Below, in pieces: positions 18,221-27,819 of a DNA stretch of 64,000 nucleotides. The stretch comes from an uncultured Clostridia bacterium. GTDB lineage: Bacteria; Bacillota; Clostridia; TANB77; CAG-508. The stretch covers positions 62,001 to 126,000 of the forward strand of contig CAKPGC010000001.1 of the NCBI GenBank assembly GCA_934154445.1. The letters run 5' to 3'. A program made the position numbers and the translations under genes. A model generated the notes under the pieces. The model saw only the letters and a list, made by a program, of their open reading frames with translations, made no database searches and had not been told where the DNA came from. Every line of letters begins with the position of its first letter. Within the stretch, counting starts at the first letter, position 1.

Positions 18221-19807
18221 ATGCAAGAGAAAAAAGGTTATGTAAGTTTTGTATTACATGCACATTTACCATTTATTCATCATCCAGAAAGTGATGATTA
18301 TTTAGAAGAATCTTGGTTATATGAGGCAATTTCAGAAACATATATACCATTACTTACAAACTTCAAAAAATTAGTTGACGAAGGGGTAGATTTTAGAATC
18401 ACAATGTCTCTGACACCACCTCTTCTTTCAATGTTAGATAATAAATTATTGCAAAGAAAATATATTAAATATTTAAAAAAATTAATTGAACTTTCTAAAA
18501 AAGAAGTTATTAGAACTGCCGGCGATGAAAGATTAAATAAATTATCTCACTACTATTTAGATAGATATTCTAATGATTTACATCTTTTCAAAGATGTTTT
18601 TAATTGTGATTTAATCAGTCAATTTAAGCATTTTCAAGATATTGGAGTTTTGGAAATTATCACTTGTGGTGCAACACATGGATACTTTCCAATTTTATAT
18701 GTTAATGAAAAAACAGTTAAAGCTCAGATTGCAGTTGGAGTCCAAACTTATGAAAAATATTTTGGAAAAAAACCTCGTGGTATTTGGCTTCCTGAATGTG
18801 GTTATGTTCCAGAAGCTGATAAGTATTTAAAAGAATTTGGTATTGAATATATTATTACTGAATCACATGGAATTTTATATGCAGACCCAACTCCAATTTA
18901 TGGAACATTTGCTCCAATTGTATCTCCAGAAGGTATTGTAGCATTTGGTCGTGATATAGAATCTTCAAGACAAGTATGGAGTTCTATAAATGGTTACCCT
19001 GGTGATTTTAATTATAGGGAATTTTACCGTGACATCGGTTATGAAACAGATTATGACTATATTAAGCCATATATTGCTCACAATGGTGTTAGAGTTCACA
19101 CAGGTATAAAATATTATAGAATAACTGGAAAAACAGAACAAAAAGATTATTATGATATTCAATGGGCAAAAGATTCAGCCGAAAAACAAGCCGGTCATTT
19201 TCTAGATTGTAGGACAAAACAAATAAATGATTTGACTCCATATATGGACAAACCTCCTATTATTTTATGTCCTTATGATGCTGAGCTTTATGGACATTGG
19301 TGGTATGAAGGTCCATATTGGCTATATATTTTATTTAAGAAAATTTATTATGATGATTGTAATTTCAAATTAATTACTCCTTCAGAATATATTGATAAAT
19401 ATCCAGAAATCCAAATTTCATCACCTTGCCGTTCAAGTTGGGGTGCAAATGGATATAGTGAAGTTTGGCTTAATGAAACAAATGACTATGTTCATAGACA
19501 TTTACATGTTGCTGGAGATAGAATGTGTGAATTAGCTAGTTCTTATCCAAATGCAAAAGGATTAACAAAAAAAGCATTAAATCAATGTGCTAGAGAATTA
19601 TTGCTAGCTCAAAGTAGTGACTGGCTATTTATAATTACAAATGGTACTATGGTTGATTACGCTAAAAAAAGAATAAAAGATCATATTGGTCGTTTTACAA
19701 AATTATATTATCAAATTAAAAACAATGAAATTGATGAAGAATTTTTAAAAGACATTTCAAAAAAAGATTGTGTCTTTCCTGATATTAATTATCAAATATA
19801 TAATTAA
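18221..19807 (+). CDS. GH57 family 1,4-alpha-glucan branching enzyme-like protein
   Basis: About 528 residues from ATG 18221 (AAAGGAG upstream). GH57 motifs are all visible: HAHLPFIHHPE near the N-terminus, GIWLPECGYVPE with the catalytic Glu at about 192, CPYDAELYGHWWYEGP with the catalytic Asp at about 353, and 'AQSSDWLF'. The length and DUF1957-like C-terminal region fit bacterial GH57 branching enzymes that add alpha-1,6 branches to glucan. Co-directional with the DUF4912 gene. An alpha-amylase-type activity cannot be excluded. Confidence 0.85.
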   Translation: MQEKKGYVSFVLHAHLPFIHHPESDDYLEESWLYEAISETYIPLLTNFKKLVDEGVDFRITMSLTPPLLSMLDNKLLQRKYIKYLKKLIELSKKEVIRTAGDERLNKLSHYYLDRYSNDLHLFKDVFNCDLISQFKHFQDIGVLEIITCGATHGYFPILYVNEKTVKAQIAVGVQTYEKYFGKKPRGIWLPECGYVPEADKYLKEFGIEYIITESHGILYADPTPIYGTFAPIVSPEGIVAFGRDIESSRQVWSSINGYPGDFNYREFYRDIGYETDYDYIKPYIAHNGVRVHTGIKYYRITGKTEQKDYYDIQWAKDSAEKQAGHFLDCRTKQINDLTPYMDKPPIILCPYDAELYGHWWYEGPYWLYILFKKIYYDDCNFKLITPSEYIDKYPEIQISSPCRSSWGANGYSEVWLNETNDYVHRHLHVAGDRMCELASSYPNAKGLTKKALNQCARELLLAQSSDWLFIITNGTMVDYAKKRIKDHIGRFTKLYYQIKNNEIDEEFLKDISKKDCVFPDINYQIYN

Positions 19808-19817
19808 AAAGGTTATT

Positions 19818-19868
19818 AAAAAGATTATTGCTATACTCGTACTTAAAAGTATATTGATAATCTTTTTT
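19818..19868 (+). terminator. Terminator after GH57 gene
   Basis: Long imperfect stem (AAAAGATTAT...ATAATCTTTT) followed by TTTTTT. Confidence 0.75.
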
Positions 19869-19976
19869 ATTTTAATTTTAGCTTTTTTTAAACATGCTCC
19901 TTTTCTAACTATTTGCATATTATAATGTATAACTTTTAAAAATTTAGTAGATACTACTTAAGGAAGGGAGATTTTC

Positions 19977-20843
19977 ATGAAATCTATATGTATTAAAACA
20001 AATAATTCTAATTTATTAGATTATCTACTAAATGAACTAGATTATATAGATATAGAACCTGTTTATATTTCTTCAAATGAGTTCAAACACTATAAAAATA
20101 TAATTATACATTACAGAGGAAATGATAACCTTAAATTCATACATGAGATTTCCTGTATTTTGTCATGTTTAGTAATAGATGAGTTAGAAGAATCTTTCCT
20201 AAAAAAAATCATCTTAAAAAATTATTTTTATTTTAATTATAATGAAAGAAAACATATACTAGATATGTGTTTCGATATTTTTGCAGACGATTTTAATACT
20301 TACTTTGATAAAAAATACAACAGTTTAATTACTGATTTTGAAAATTATTTAATTCTTAATAAGTCCATTGTTTTGACAGGTTTTATAAACTTTAGAATAA
20401 AAAATTATATTTCAATTATAGAAAGTGTAGTTGACGAAGCTGTAAATACATTTATCATTGAAAAAGAATATTTTGAATTTGTATCTTTACTAAAAATGTA
20501 TATATCCTCACAGCCTTCGACTTGTGAAGTAGTTCATCTAATTTATAATAACGAGAATTCCATACTATTAGACGAAAATAAGAATATGATAAATATTTCT
20601 GATGATATTTTTAAAGCTAAATATCTATCTGATATTACATTTTCATCAAATGACTACGCTTTAAATAGTCTACTAACTCTTATTCCTAAAAAAATTTACA
20701 TTCATCTTATTGATAATGTTATTGATGAATTTATTCATACTTTGGGTTTAATTTTCGAAAATAGAGTTAACATTTGTACAGACTGTAATATTTGTAAAAT
20801 ATATAAAGATAATAAACTTAAAAAAACCTTTATAAAAGAATAA
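19977..20843 (+). CDS. ytxC: Sporulation-associated YtxC-like protein
   Basis: 288 residues with a GGGAG ribosome site. The pattern of conserved hydrophobic/acidic helices (FINFRIKNYISIIESVVDEAVNTFI, then 'EYFEFVSLLKMYISSQP') and the C-terminal CTDCNICKIY Cys cluster match YtxC (PF08812), conserved in endospore formers. Its biochemical function is unknown. Monocistronic and convergent with gpr. Confidence 0.75.
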   Translation: MKSICIKTNNSNLLDYLLNELDYIDIEPVYISSNEFKHYKNIIIHYRGNDNLKFIHEISCILSCLVIDELEESFLKKIILKNYFYFNYNERKHILDMCFDIFADDFNTYFDKKYNSLITDFENYLILNKSIVLTGFINFRIKNYISIIESVVDEAVNTFIIEKEYFEFVSLLKMYISSQPSTCEVVHLIYNNENSILLDENKNMINISDDIFKAKYLSDITFSSNDYALNSLLTLIPKKIYIHLIDNVIDEFIHTLGLIFENRVNICTDCNICKIYKDNKLKKTFIKE

Positions 20844-20863
20844 TTTTATAAAGGTCTTTTTTT
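20821..20863. terminator. Bidirectional terminator between ytxC and gpr
   Basis: ACCTTTATAAAA / TTTTATAAAGGT with A-run before and T-run after; overlaps the end of ytxC. Confidence 0.8.
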
Positions 20864-21797
20864 ACATACTCATATTAATTCCCTTTGCCACTACATCTTT
20901 CATATTTTCTATTAAGTCATCAATTTCTTTTGGAGTTACTATCAAATTAAAATCTCCCGGAAGTAATGCTTCTTTTATTTCTTCATAATTATCTTGTTCT
21001 TTAAGTTGATTTAAATATTCATTTGATTTTGCTTCTTCTTGTAATTTTGAAATGAATAAATCTAAAGAATCATTCACAAGTACTGCTGTTTCAACAACTG
21101 TTGGTATTCCTATTGCAACAACTGGTATTCCCAATGTTTTTTGACTTAATTCTGCTCTCGTATTTCCTACCCCAGCTCCTGGCACAATTCCAGTATCTGA
21201 TAATTGAACTGTACTACTTATTCTTTCTATACTTCTTGAAGCTAATGCATCAATTACAATTACTAGTTTTGGGTTAATGTTATCTACTATTCCTTTTAAA
21301 ATTTCTAATGTTTCAATTCCTGTTGTCCCTAAAACTCCCGGTGATATTGCACTTACCATTCTTGTTCCTTCTTCTACATACTGTGGTAAATAATTTATTA
21401 TATGTCTTGTTACTTCTATTTCATTTATTACTTTTGGTCCTAAACTATCAGGAGTTACATATATATTTCCTAGTCCTACTACTAATATTTCTCCTTGTTT
21501 GTCAATATGTGAGTCTATTATTTTTTTTAATTCATTTGATAATACTTCTGCTGACTTCTCAATATCTTCATCCTGTGCTATTCTTAATTTCTTAATGTCA
21601 ATTGTTATATAATTTCCTTGTGGCTTTCCTATTGCTTTTTCTCCTTCTTCGTTTGTTATTTTAACTCTTTCTACTAATATATTTTCATTTATTTCTTCTT
21701 TTTCACTTTCTATTCCTTGTATTTCATTTTCTATACTATTAGCTTTTCGATATAAATCACGTCTTTCTGACGCCAAATCTGTTCTAAAATTAAACAT
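20862..21797 (-). CDS. gpr: Germination protease GPR
   Basis: 311 residues from ATG 21797 (AGGAG upstream). GPR is the spore-specific aspartic-type endopeptidase that degrades small acid-soluble proteins at germination. Recognisable are FNFRTDLASERRDLYRK, whose N-terminal part is the removable propeptide, 'VVGLGNIYVTPDSLGP', 'GIVPGAGVGNTRAEL' and 'PVVAIGIPTVVET'. It should be made in the forespore, probably under sigma-G. It follows fhs; its ribosome site lies in the loop of a hairpin. Confidence 0.92.
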   Translation of the reverse strand: MFNFRTDLASERRDLYRKANSIENEIQGIESEKEEINENILVERVKITNEEGEKAIGKPQGNYITIDIKKLRIAQDEDIEKSAEVLSNELKKIIDSHIDKQGEILVVGLGNIYVTPDSLGPKVINEIEVTRHIINYLPQYVEEGTRMVSAISPGVLGTTGIETLEILKGIVDNINPKLVIVIDALASRSIERISSTVQLSDTGIVPGAGVGNTRAELSQKTLGIPVVAIGIPTVVETAVLVNDSLDLFISKLQEEAKSNEYLNQLKEQDNYEEIKEALLPGDFNLIVTPKEIDDLIENMKDVVAKGINMSM

Positions 21798-21836
21798 AAA
21801 AACCAACTCCTACTTTTTTAGTATTTGTTGGTTTTT
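21798..21836 (-). terminator. Hairpin between fhs and gpr, ribosome site in loop
   Basis: AAAAACCAA / TTGGTTTTT nine-bp perfect stem whose loop holds AGGAG; the gpr ATG abuts the 3' arm. It may end fhs transcripts and also modulate gpr translation. Confidence 0.5.
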
Positions 21837-21895
21837 ATTTTTTATTCAAATTTCAAAACTTATCAAAAAATTTATAATTATAAATATATATTATG

Positions 21896-23566
21896 TTAAA
21901 AAATTCCTACAACATTTCCATCTTTGTCTATGTTGATATTTTCTGCAGATGGTTTTTTAGGTAGTCCAGGCATTGTCATAATTTTTCCAGCTATTGCTAC
22001 AATAAAGCCTGCTCCAGCTTTTAAATATACATTTTTTATAGTAATTGTAAATGGATTCTTACATTCCAAATTTTTACTATCATCAGAAAATGAGTATTGA
22101 GTTTTTGCTATACAAATTGGTAAATTTCCATAACCCAATTTTTCTATTCTATCTATTTCATTAAATGCTTTTTCATCAAACTCTACATTTACTGCTCCAT
22201 AAATTTCTCTTGATACTTTTTGTATTTTTGTTTTTATATCATCTTGTAAATCATAAGTATATTTAAAATTCTCATTTTCTTCCGTTATATGAATTAATTT
22301 CTGGGCAATGTCAATTGCTCCTTCTCCACCTTTTTCCCATCCTTCAACAAGGCTACATTGTATATTTTTTTCATTTAAATCTTCTTGTATATATGCAAGC
22401 TCATTTTCTGTGTCTGTATTAAATTTATTTATAGCAACTATAACATTCAACCCGAATTTATTTTTTAAATTTTCTATATGTCTATATAAATTATTCATTC
22501 CATTCTTTAGTCCATCTAGGTTTTCTTCTTGAATTTTGTCTTTTTCTATTCCACCATGGTATTTTAATGCTTTAATGGTTACTACAATAACAACAGCATC
22601 AGGCTTAATTTGAGCTTTTCTACATTTAATATTCAAAAATTTTTCTGCCCCTAAATCTGCTCCAAATCCTGCTTCCGTAACTGTATAGTCTGCTAATTTC
22701 ATAGCCAATTTTGTTGCAATTATACTATTACATCCATGTGCAATATTTGCAAATGGACCACCATGAATTATTGTAGGAGTATGTTCTAATGTTTGTACGA
22801 GATTTGGCTTTATTGCATCTTTCAAAAGAACTGCCATTGCTCCTTCAGCTTTTAAATCTTTAGCATATATTGGTTCATGTTTTGAATTATATCCAATAAT
22901 TATATTTCCTAGTTTTTCTTTTAGTTCAGAAGAATTTTCTGCCAAGCATAATATTGCCATAATTTCAGATGCAACCGTTATATCAAAGCCATCTTCTCTT
23001 GGTACAATATTTTTTTCGCCTGATAAACCAGTTTCGATTTTTCTTAATTGCCTATCATTTAAATCCATACATCTCTTCCATGTAATTTCTTGTATATCCA
23101 ATTCATTGCCAAAATAAATATGATTGTCTATAAGGCTTGAAAGTAAATTATTAGCAGATGTAATTGCATGTATATCACCAGTAAAATGAAGATTTATATC
23201 TTCCATTGGAACTACTTGTGATTTTCCGCCACCTGTTGCCCCTCCTTTAATTCCAAATACAGGTCCTAAAGAAGGTTCTCTTAATGTTAATATAGATTTT
23301 TTTCCTATTTTAGAAAGTCCATCTGCTATTGATATCGAAACTGTTGTTTTTCCTTCTCCTAAAGGCGTAGGATTTATAGCTGTAACTAATATTAATTTTC
23401 CATCTTTTTTATCCTTTAAATTTTCATATACTGAATTAGAAATCTTAGCTTTATATTTTCCATAGCATTCAATTTCATCTTCAGTAACATTCAATTTTTC
23501 TGCTATTTTACTTATTTTTTCTAATTTTGTATTTTTTGCTATTTCTATATCAGTCATACTAATCAC
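21896..23566 (-). CDS. fhs: Formate-tetrahydrofolate ligase
   Basis: 556 residues. It makes 10-formyl-THF from formate, ATP and THF; in acetogens this starts the methyl branch of the Wood-Ljungdahl pathway, elsewhere it feeds purine synthesis. Motifs: TAINPTPLGEGKTT nucleotide loop, 'EPSLGPVFGIKGGATGGGKSQV', 'HEPTIIHGGPFANIAHGCNS'-type segment, and the C-terminal MTMPGLPKKPSAENI. It ends the 31.6-20.9 kb minus-strand series with gpr. Confidence 0.97.
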   Translation of the reverse strand: MISMTDIEIAKNTKLEKISKIAEKLNVTEDEIECYGKYKAKISNSVYENLKDKKDGKLILVTAINPTPLGEGKTTVSISIADGLSKIGKKSILTLREPSLGPVFGIKGGATGGGKSQVVPMEDINLHFTGDIHAITSANNLLSSLIDNHIYFGNELDIQEITWKRCMDLNDRQLRKIETGLSGEKNIVPREDGFDITVASEIMAILCLAENSSELKEKLGNIIIGYNSKHEPIYAKDLKAEGAMAVLLKDAIKPNLVQTLEHTPTIIHGGPFANIAHGCNSIIATKLAMKLADYTVTEAGFGADLGAEKFLNIKCRKAQIKPDAVVIVVTIKALKYHGGIEKDKIQEENLDGLKNGMNNLYRHIENLKNKFGLNVIVAINKFNTDTENELAYIQEDLNEKNIQCSLVEGWEKGGEGAIDIAQKLIHITEENENFKYTYDLQDDIKTKIQKVSREIYGAVNVEFDEKAFNEIDRIEKLGYGNLPICIAKTQYSFSDDSKNLECKNPFTITIKNVYLKAGAGFIVAIAGKIMTMPGLPKKPSAENINIDKDGNVVGIF

Positions 23567-23572
23567 TCCTTT

Positions 23573-24014
23573 TTAAGCAATAATTCCAACAACAAATCCT
23601 ATTAAAGCACCAACAAAAACCTGTACTGGAGTATGGCCTAAAGCTTCAACTAATTTTTCTCTAACTTGAACACCTGTAAGTCCTGGTGTTTCAATTATTC
23701 TATTTAATACTGCCGCTTGTTTTCCTGCAGCTCTTCTAATTCCACATGCATCATACATAACAACCAATGCTAATATTAAAGATACAGCAAAGATGGGAGT
23801 ATCAACTCCCTCATACTTACCTATCAAAGTTGCTAATCCTGTAACTATTGCAGAATGAGAACTTGGCATTCCGTCCAGCACCCATTATTCTTTTAAAATT
23901 AAATTTCTTTGTAGTAACCAAATCACATATTACCTTAAATAATTGTATGAAAAACCATAAAAAAATTGGTATATATATGTATTTGTTTTGTATAAATCCT
24001 ATAAAATCATTCAC
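23573..24014 (-). CDS. DivPAP/YuiD-like phosphatase-related membrane protein, CGG frameshift
   Basis: About 146 residues with one +1 shift. The YuiD family is related to PAP2/vanadium haloperoxidases (substrate likely a lipid or prenyl phosphate; unproven). The first frame gives a TM helix and 'KFNFKRIMGAG'; CGG at codon 48 then derails it. Skipping C gives G-MPSSHSAIVTGLATL, the invariant MPSSHSA motif, with the second Gly of GAGG as in homologues; then 'FAVSLILALVVMYDACGIRRAAGKQA' and 'LGHTPVQVFVGALIG'. GTG 24014 is chosen because AAAGGGG sits at correct spacing. Confidence 0.85.
23871..23873 (-). other. CGG +1 recoding site 5 (DivPAP gene)
   Basis: In-frame GGA-CGG-AAT. Dropping C gives GGA-GGA-ATG (G-G-M), restoring the family motif GGMPSSHSA exactly. 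Confidence 0.82.
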
Positions 24015-24045
24015 TTGAATAAACCCCTTTTTATATATTGTAAAA

Positions 24046-24270
24046 TTAATTTTCAGAAACAAAATCTTCTTCTTTTATTTCACCATCTTTTTCAAGTAGA
24101 ATTGTTATTTTCTTTTCAGCTTCATCTAATATCTTATTACACTCTTTTGAAATTTTAATTCCATCTTCAAATTTAGTAATTGATTCGTCTAAATTTAAAT
24201 CACCTTTTTCCAATTCAGTTACTATTTTTTCTAAAGTTTCCATATTATCCTCAAAACTTGATTTAGCCAT
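24046..24270 (-). CDS. xseB: Exodeoxyribonuclease VII small subunit
   Basis: 74 residues. Small helical subunit of exonuclease VII, which binds XseA. The whole length matches: SSFEDNMETLEKIVTELEKGDLNLDESI, then 'FEDGIKISKECNKILDEAEKKI'. XseA lies upstream, with a PepSY-like gene between them. Confidence 0.93.
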   Translation of the reverse strand: MAKSSFEDNMETLEKIVTELEKGDLNLDESITKFEDGIKISKECNKILDEAEKKITILLEKDGEIKEEDFVSEN

Positions 24271-24296
24271 TTTATTTTCTCCTTTTTAGTATTAAA

Positions 24297-24776
24297 TTAT
24301 TCTGCTTCTACCACAGCTCCTGTTTTTACGTTTACAGTATATCTTGTTACTTCATTTCTATTTGTTTTATTTATAACTCTAACTATATATGTTCCATCAC
24401 TTTGTAATTCTGCTTGAAAATCATAAGAATCAACTGAAATTGCCCATTCTTTTTTTGCTAACTCTATTGCTGTTTTTTTATTATCGACTTCTGTATTTTC
24501 TTTACTGCTCTCTTGTTCTTCTTTGCCTACAACAGTATTTTGCACTTCATTTTTTTCTGTTTCAGTAGTAGAGTTTTCCTCAACCACATTATTTTCTATA
24601 ACATTGTTTACTTGATTTTCATTAGTTTCATTTACATAGTCAAAAACATTGCTATATTCGTTTTGTGTTTTATTTTCATTTTTATTTGTATTTTTATTTT
24701 TAATAACTCCAAAAATTATTGTTACAACAACTATTACAATTATTACTCCTATTATTACTTTAGTTCTACTTTTCAT
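24297..24776 (-). CDS. Membrane-anchored PepSY-like protein
   Basis: 159 residues. One N-terminal TM helix (about 7-26) is followed by about 75 residues of Asn/Glu/Thr/Val low complexity. A C-terminal globular domain of about 55 residues ('AIELAKKEWAISVDSYDFQAELQSDG...YTVNVKTGAVVEAE') has the PepSY fold signature. PepSY domains inhibit proteases or occur in envelope proteins; no specific function is inferable. It is odd that it separates xseA from xseB. Confidence 0.7.
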   Translation of the reverse strand: MKSRTKVIIGVIIVIVVVTIIFGVIKNKNTNKNENKTQNEYSNVFDYVNETNENQVNNVIENNVVEENSTTETEKNEVQNTVVGKEEQESSKENTEVDNKKTAIELAKKEWAISVDSYDFQAELQSDGTYIVRVINKTNRNEVTRYTVNVKTGAVVEAE

Positions 24777-24806
24777 AATTTACTCCCTTTCCAGAGCATA
24801 GAGTTC

Positions 24807-26000
24807 TTATAAGATTTTCGCTTCTTTTTTTCCATCTACAAATCTTATATTTATTTCTTCTCCTGTATTCAATTCTTTTATACTTTTTACTATTTTATTA
24901 TTCTTTTCAATAATAGAATATCCTCTAGTTAAAGTTTTTAAAGGACTCAATGCATCTAATTTTGATACTAATTCTATATATTTTGTTTTTTCATCTTTAT
25001 GCTTAGTTATTATAGTATTTTCCATTCTTTTTATATATGAATCTATTTTCAAATAATTATCATTTACATTTCTTAAAGGATCTTTAAATACTCTACTAGC
25101 CATACATTTCTCATAGCGTAATTTCATTACTTCAACTTTTTTTATTAATGTTAATCTCAATCTATTTTGATACATATTTATTTTTTGTTTAACTTCATAT
25201 ATATCAGGAACAGCAAGTTCCGCAGCAGCTGATGGCGTTGGTGCTCTTAAATCAGCAACAAAGTCCGAAATTGAAAAATCAGTTTCATGTCCTACAGCTG
25301 ATATTATTGGTATTTCCGAATTATAAATTGCATTAGCTACTATTTCTTCGTTAAAAGGCCACAAATCTTCTAATGAGCCGCCTCCTCTTGCTAAAATCAA
25401 TACATCAGCTAATTTATTATTGTTCATAATTCTAATTCCTTCTGCTATTTTCTCTGCTGCACCTTCACCTTGAACTGGAACTGGATACAATCTAATATTT
25501 ACATTAGGATTTCTTCTTGTACTAACATTTATTATATCTCTAATTACAGATCCTGTTTGTGAGGTTAGAACTCCTATAGTTTTTGGCATAAGAGGAATTT
25601 TTTGTTTATGTGTTTCATCAAAATATCCTTGTTGTTCTAACTTAAGTTTTAATTCCTCATACTTTTTATACAATATGCCTATGCCATCTTCTTGCATGGC
25701 TTTTACATATATTTGATATACTCCATCTCTTTCAAAAACAGAAACACCGCCTAATGCAAAGACTTTCATTCCATCTCTTGGCATAAAGTCAAGTTTTTGT
25801 GCATAATTTTTAAACATTATACATTTTATTAGTGAGTTTTCATCTTTCAAAGTAAAATACAAATGACCTGTATAATGATTTTTAAAATTAGATATTTCAC
25901 CTTTTACTAGCACATTATTTAAATATTCATCATCTGCAATTTTATCTTTGATATAATTATTCAATTGGCTTACACTTATTGCCATACTTTCATAATTCAT
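24807..26000 (-). CDS. xseA: Exodeoxyribonuclease VII large subunit
   Basis: 397 residues. Catalytic subunit degrading single-stranded DNA. N-terminal OB fold (LVKGEISNFKNHYTGHLYFTLKD), catalytic core with 'TSQTGSVIRDIINVSTRRNP', 'ARGGGSLEDLWPFNEE', 'GHETDFSISDFVADLRAPTPSAAAE', then a long coiled-coil stalk. Follows nusB closely. Confidence 0.96.
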   Translation of the reverse strand: MNYESMAISVSQLNNYIKDKIADDEYLNNVLVKGEISNFKNHYTGHLYFTLKDENSLIKCIMFKNYAQKLDFMPRDGMKVFALGGVSVFERDGVYQIYVKAMQEDGIGILYKKYEELKLKLEQQGYFDETHKQKIPLMPKTIGVLTSQTGSVIRDIINVSTRRNPNVNIRLYPVPVQGEGAAEKIAEGIRIMNNNKLADVLILARGGGSLEDLWPFNEEIVANAIYNSEIPIISAVGHETDFSISDFVADLRAPTPSAAAELAVPDIYEVKQKINMYQNRLRLTLIKKVEVMKLRYEKCMASRVFKDPLRNVNDNYLKIDSYIKRMENTIITKHKDEKTKYIELVSKLDALSPLKTLTRGYSIIEKNNKIVKSIKELNTGEEINIRFVDGKKEAKIL

Positions 26001-26010
26001 ATCTTACCTC

Positions 26011-26415
26011 TTACATATCTTTTACTATACTTGCCAAGATTCCGTTTACAAATTTTCTTGAATTATCTTCTCCATATTTCTTTGCAAGCTCAACAGCCTC
26101 ATTTATTGCAACCTTATATGGAACTTCACTAAATTCTATTTCATATATTGCGAGTTCTAATATTGATAAATCCATTTTTGAGATTCTATTTAATTTCCAA
26201 TCTTCTTTTAGGTTCTTTTCTATACTTGATAAAATTTTTTCTTTATTTTCCCATATTCCTAATATTACATTATTTATATATTTTTTTGCTTCTTTATCTT
26301 TTATATCATTACTTTCAAAAAACAATTCCATTTGTTCTTCTATATTATTAGTTTTTTGAATTTCTAAACTGTATATTAATTTGAAAGCATTTTCTCTACT
26401 TGCTGATCTATTCAT
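26011..26415 (-). CDS. nusB: Transcription antitermination factor NusB
   Basis: 134 residues, usual length. NusB with NusE binds boxA RNA in rRNA antitermination. All-helical with RENAFKLIYSLE at the N-terminus and 'AINEAVELAKKYGEDNSRKFVNGIL' near the end, the NusB signature. Part of the asp23-amaP-nusB-xse group. Confidence 0.95.
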   Translation of the reverse strand: MNRSASRENAFKLIYSLEIQKTNNIEEQMELFFESNDIKDKEAKKYINNVILGIWENKEKILSSIEKNLKEDWKLNRISKMDLSILELAIYEIEFSEVPYKVAINEAVELAKKYGEDNSRKFVNGILASIVKDM

Positions 26416-26433
26416 TTTTCCAACCCTTTTCTT

Positions 26434-26637
26434 TTACATTCTATCAATAAATTTTTTCAATTTTGCCTTTACATCGTCCTTATTTTGTTGAATATAATTT
26501 CCAATAAAGGCTCCTGCTAATATTAATAAAATTCCAACTATTAAATTATATAATCTTGTAGCTAATATTACTATTGAAACAATTACACCTATTATTGCAC
26601 CTCTATATTGGCTTATAAATTTTTTCAAATCTTCCAT
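26434..26637 (-). CDS. DUF2273 small membrane protein
   Basis: 67 residues with two close TM segments (about 12-27 and 30-48) and a short basic tail. DUF2273 proteins accompany AmaP and Asp23 in Firmicutes, and this gene sits exactly there, so it likely belongs to the Asp23 membrane complex in envelope-stress tolerance. Confidence 0.8.
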   Translation of the reverse strand: MEDLKKFISQYRGAIIGVIVSIVILATRLYNLIVGILLILAGAFIGNYIQQNKDDVKAKLKKFIDRM

Positions 26638-26657
26638 ACTTATCGCTCCTCTTTTAT

Positions 26658-27227
26658 TTATGCTTGTTCTCTTTCTCCCTTAGCCTTCTTTTCTGGAACA
26701 GCTTTTTTTATTGTTATATTTACTTCTTTTACATCTAAATCTGTTGTTTCTTTAACTTTATTTTTTATCTTATTTTGTAAGTCAACTGATAAATCTTTTA
26801 TAACTGTATCAGAATTAATTACCAAATTAACAAATATATTAACATTGTTATCTTTGTTTAATTCAACTCTTGATGTAACTTCTCTTGCCATTTTGTATTC
26901 TTTTGTAACAGCTTCTACTAAATTTTCAATTGTTTCTTTTGATATCATCAATTTTCCATTTTCATTTGCTAAAAGAATTCCTTGTTTATCTTTTATCTCT
27001 TGTTTTGATGTAGGATCAAAGAATATACATCTAATTGATAGTAATATAAATACTATACTTACTCCCAAAATTATTTTTGATGATGTTCCAGATATTACTA
27101 GTGTTTTTGTTAAACTTTGTACTATATCTATGTCTAGCCATCCGAATACTAGTAGGCATGCTATAACAGCCATTATTAATATAATATTTGAATATATGAT
27201 TAATGTTATTTTTTCTATAATTTTCAT
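26658..27227 (-). CDS. amaP: AmaP-like alkaline shock anchor protein
   Basis: 189 residues. Two N-terminal TM helices (about 7-27 and 48-68), then a soluble Asp23-like beta domain ('GKLMISKETIENLVEAVTKEY ... VNIFVNLVINSDTVIKDLSVDLQ'). AmaP anchors Asp23 polymers to the membrane in Staphylococcus. It lies directly downstream of asp23. Confidence 0.83.
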   Translation of the reverse strand: MKIIEKITLIIYSNIILIMAVIACLLVFGWLDIDIVQSLTKTLVISGTSSKIILGVSIVFILLSIRCIFFDPTSKQEIKDKQGILLANENGKLMISKETIENLVEAVTKEYKMAREVTSRVELNKDNNVNIFVNLVINSDTVIKDLSVDLQNKIKNKVKETTDLDVKEVNITIKKAVPEKKAKGEREQA

Positions 27228-27266
27228 TTCTTTTTCCCTCTCTTTTTCTTTGTACTTTTATTTTAA

Positions 27267-27734
27267 TTATTCATTTGAATTTTGTTCATCTTCATTTGTC
27301 TTTTCATTTTTTTCTACTTTTTCTGTTTTTACAATATCTGTATTAACCCCTTGAATATGAACATTTACTTCTTCTACTTTAAATCCTGTCATTCCTTCTA
27401 CTGATTTTTTTACTCTGTTTTGTATTTCAAATGCAACATCTGGTATTCTTGAGCCATATTCAACGATGATATTTACATCTATTTTAGCTGTGTTATCATT
27501 TTTTTCAACTTTAATTCCCTTAGCCATATTTTTTTTACCGCTTAATACTTCTGATATTCCTCCAGCAAATCCTCCTGACATTGAAGCAACTCCCTGTACT
27601 TCAGATACTGCAACTCCTGCAATTACAGCTATTACGTCATTTGATATTTCTATTCCATTTTCTGTGCTTTCTACTTCTTTATTAACATCCTCTTTTTTTA
27701 CTTCTTCTTGATTTTTAATTTCTTCTTCATTCAT
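27267..27734 (-). CDS. Asp23/Gls24 family envelope stress protein
   Basis: 155 residues with acidic tails. Core domain 'GIEISNDVIAVIAGVAVSEVQGVASMSGGF' and 'VEYGSRIPDVAFEIQNRVKKSVEGMTG' are diagnostic of Asp23/Gls24. It probably coats the membrane through AmaP. First gene after a strong terminator; its own promoter was not clear. Confidence 0.92.
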   Translation of the reverse strand: MNEEEIKNQEEVKKEDVNKEVESTENGIEISNDVIAVIAGVAVSEVQGVASMSGGFAGGISEVLSGKKNMAKGIKVEKNDNTAKIDVNIIVEYGSRIPDVAFEIQNRVKKSVEGMTGFKVEEVNVHIQGVNTDIVKTEKVEKNEKTNEDEQNSNE

Positions 27735-27756
27735 GTAAATTCCTCCTTTACAATTT

Positions 27757-27800
27757 AAAAATTGATATACTTAAATCATGTTATAAGTATATCAATTTTT
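27757..27800 (-). terminator. Strong terminator between fmt and asp23
   Basis: AAAAATTGATATACTTA / TAAGTATATCAATTTTT, 17-bp near-perfect stem. Confidence 0.85.
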
Positions 27801-27819
27801 GCTATTTTTTACAACCTTT

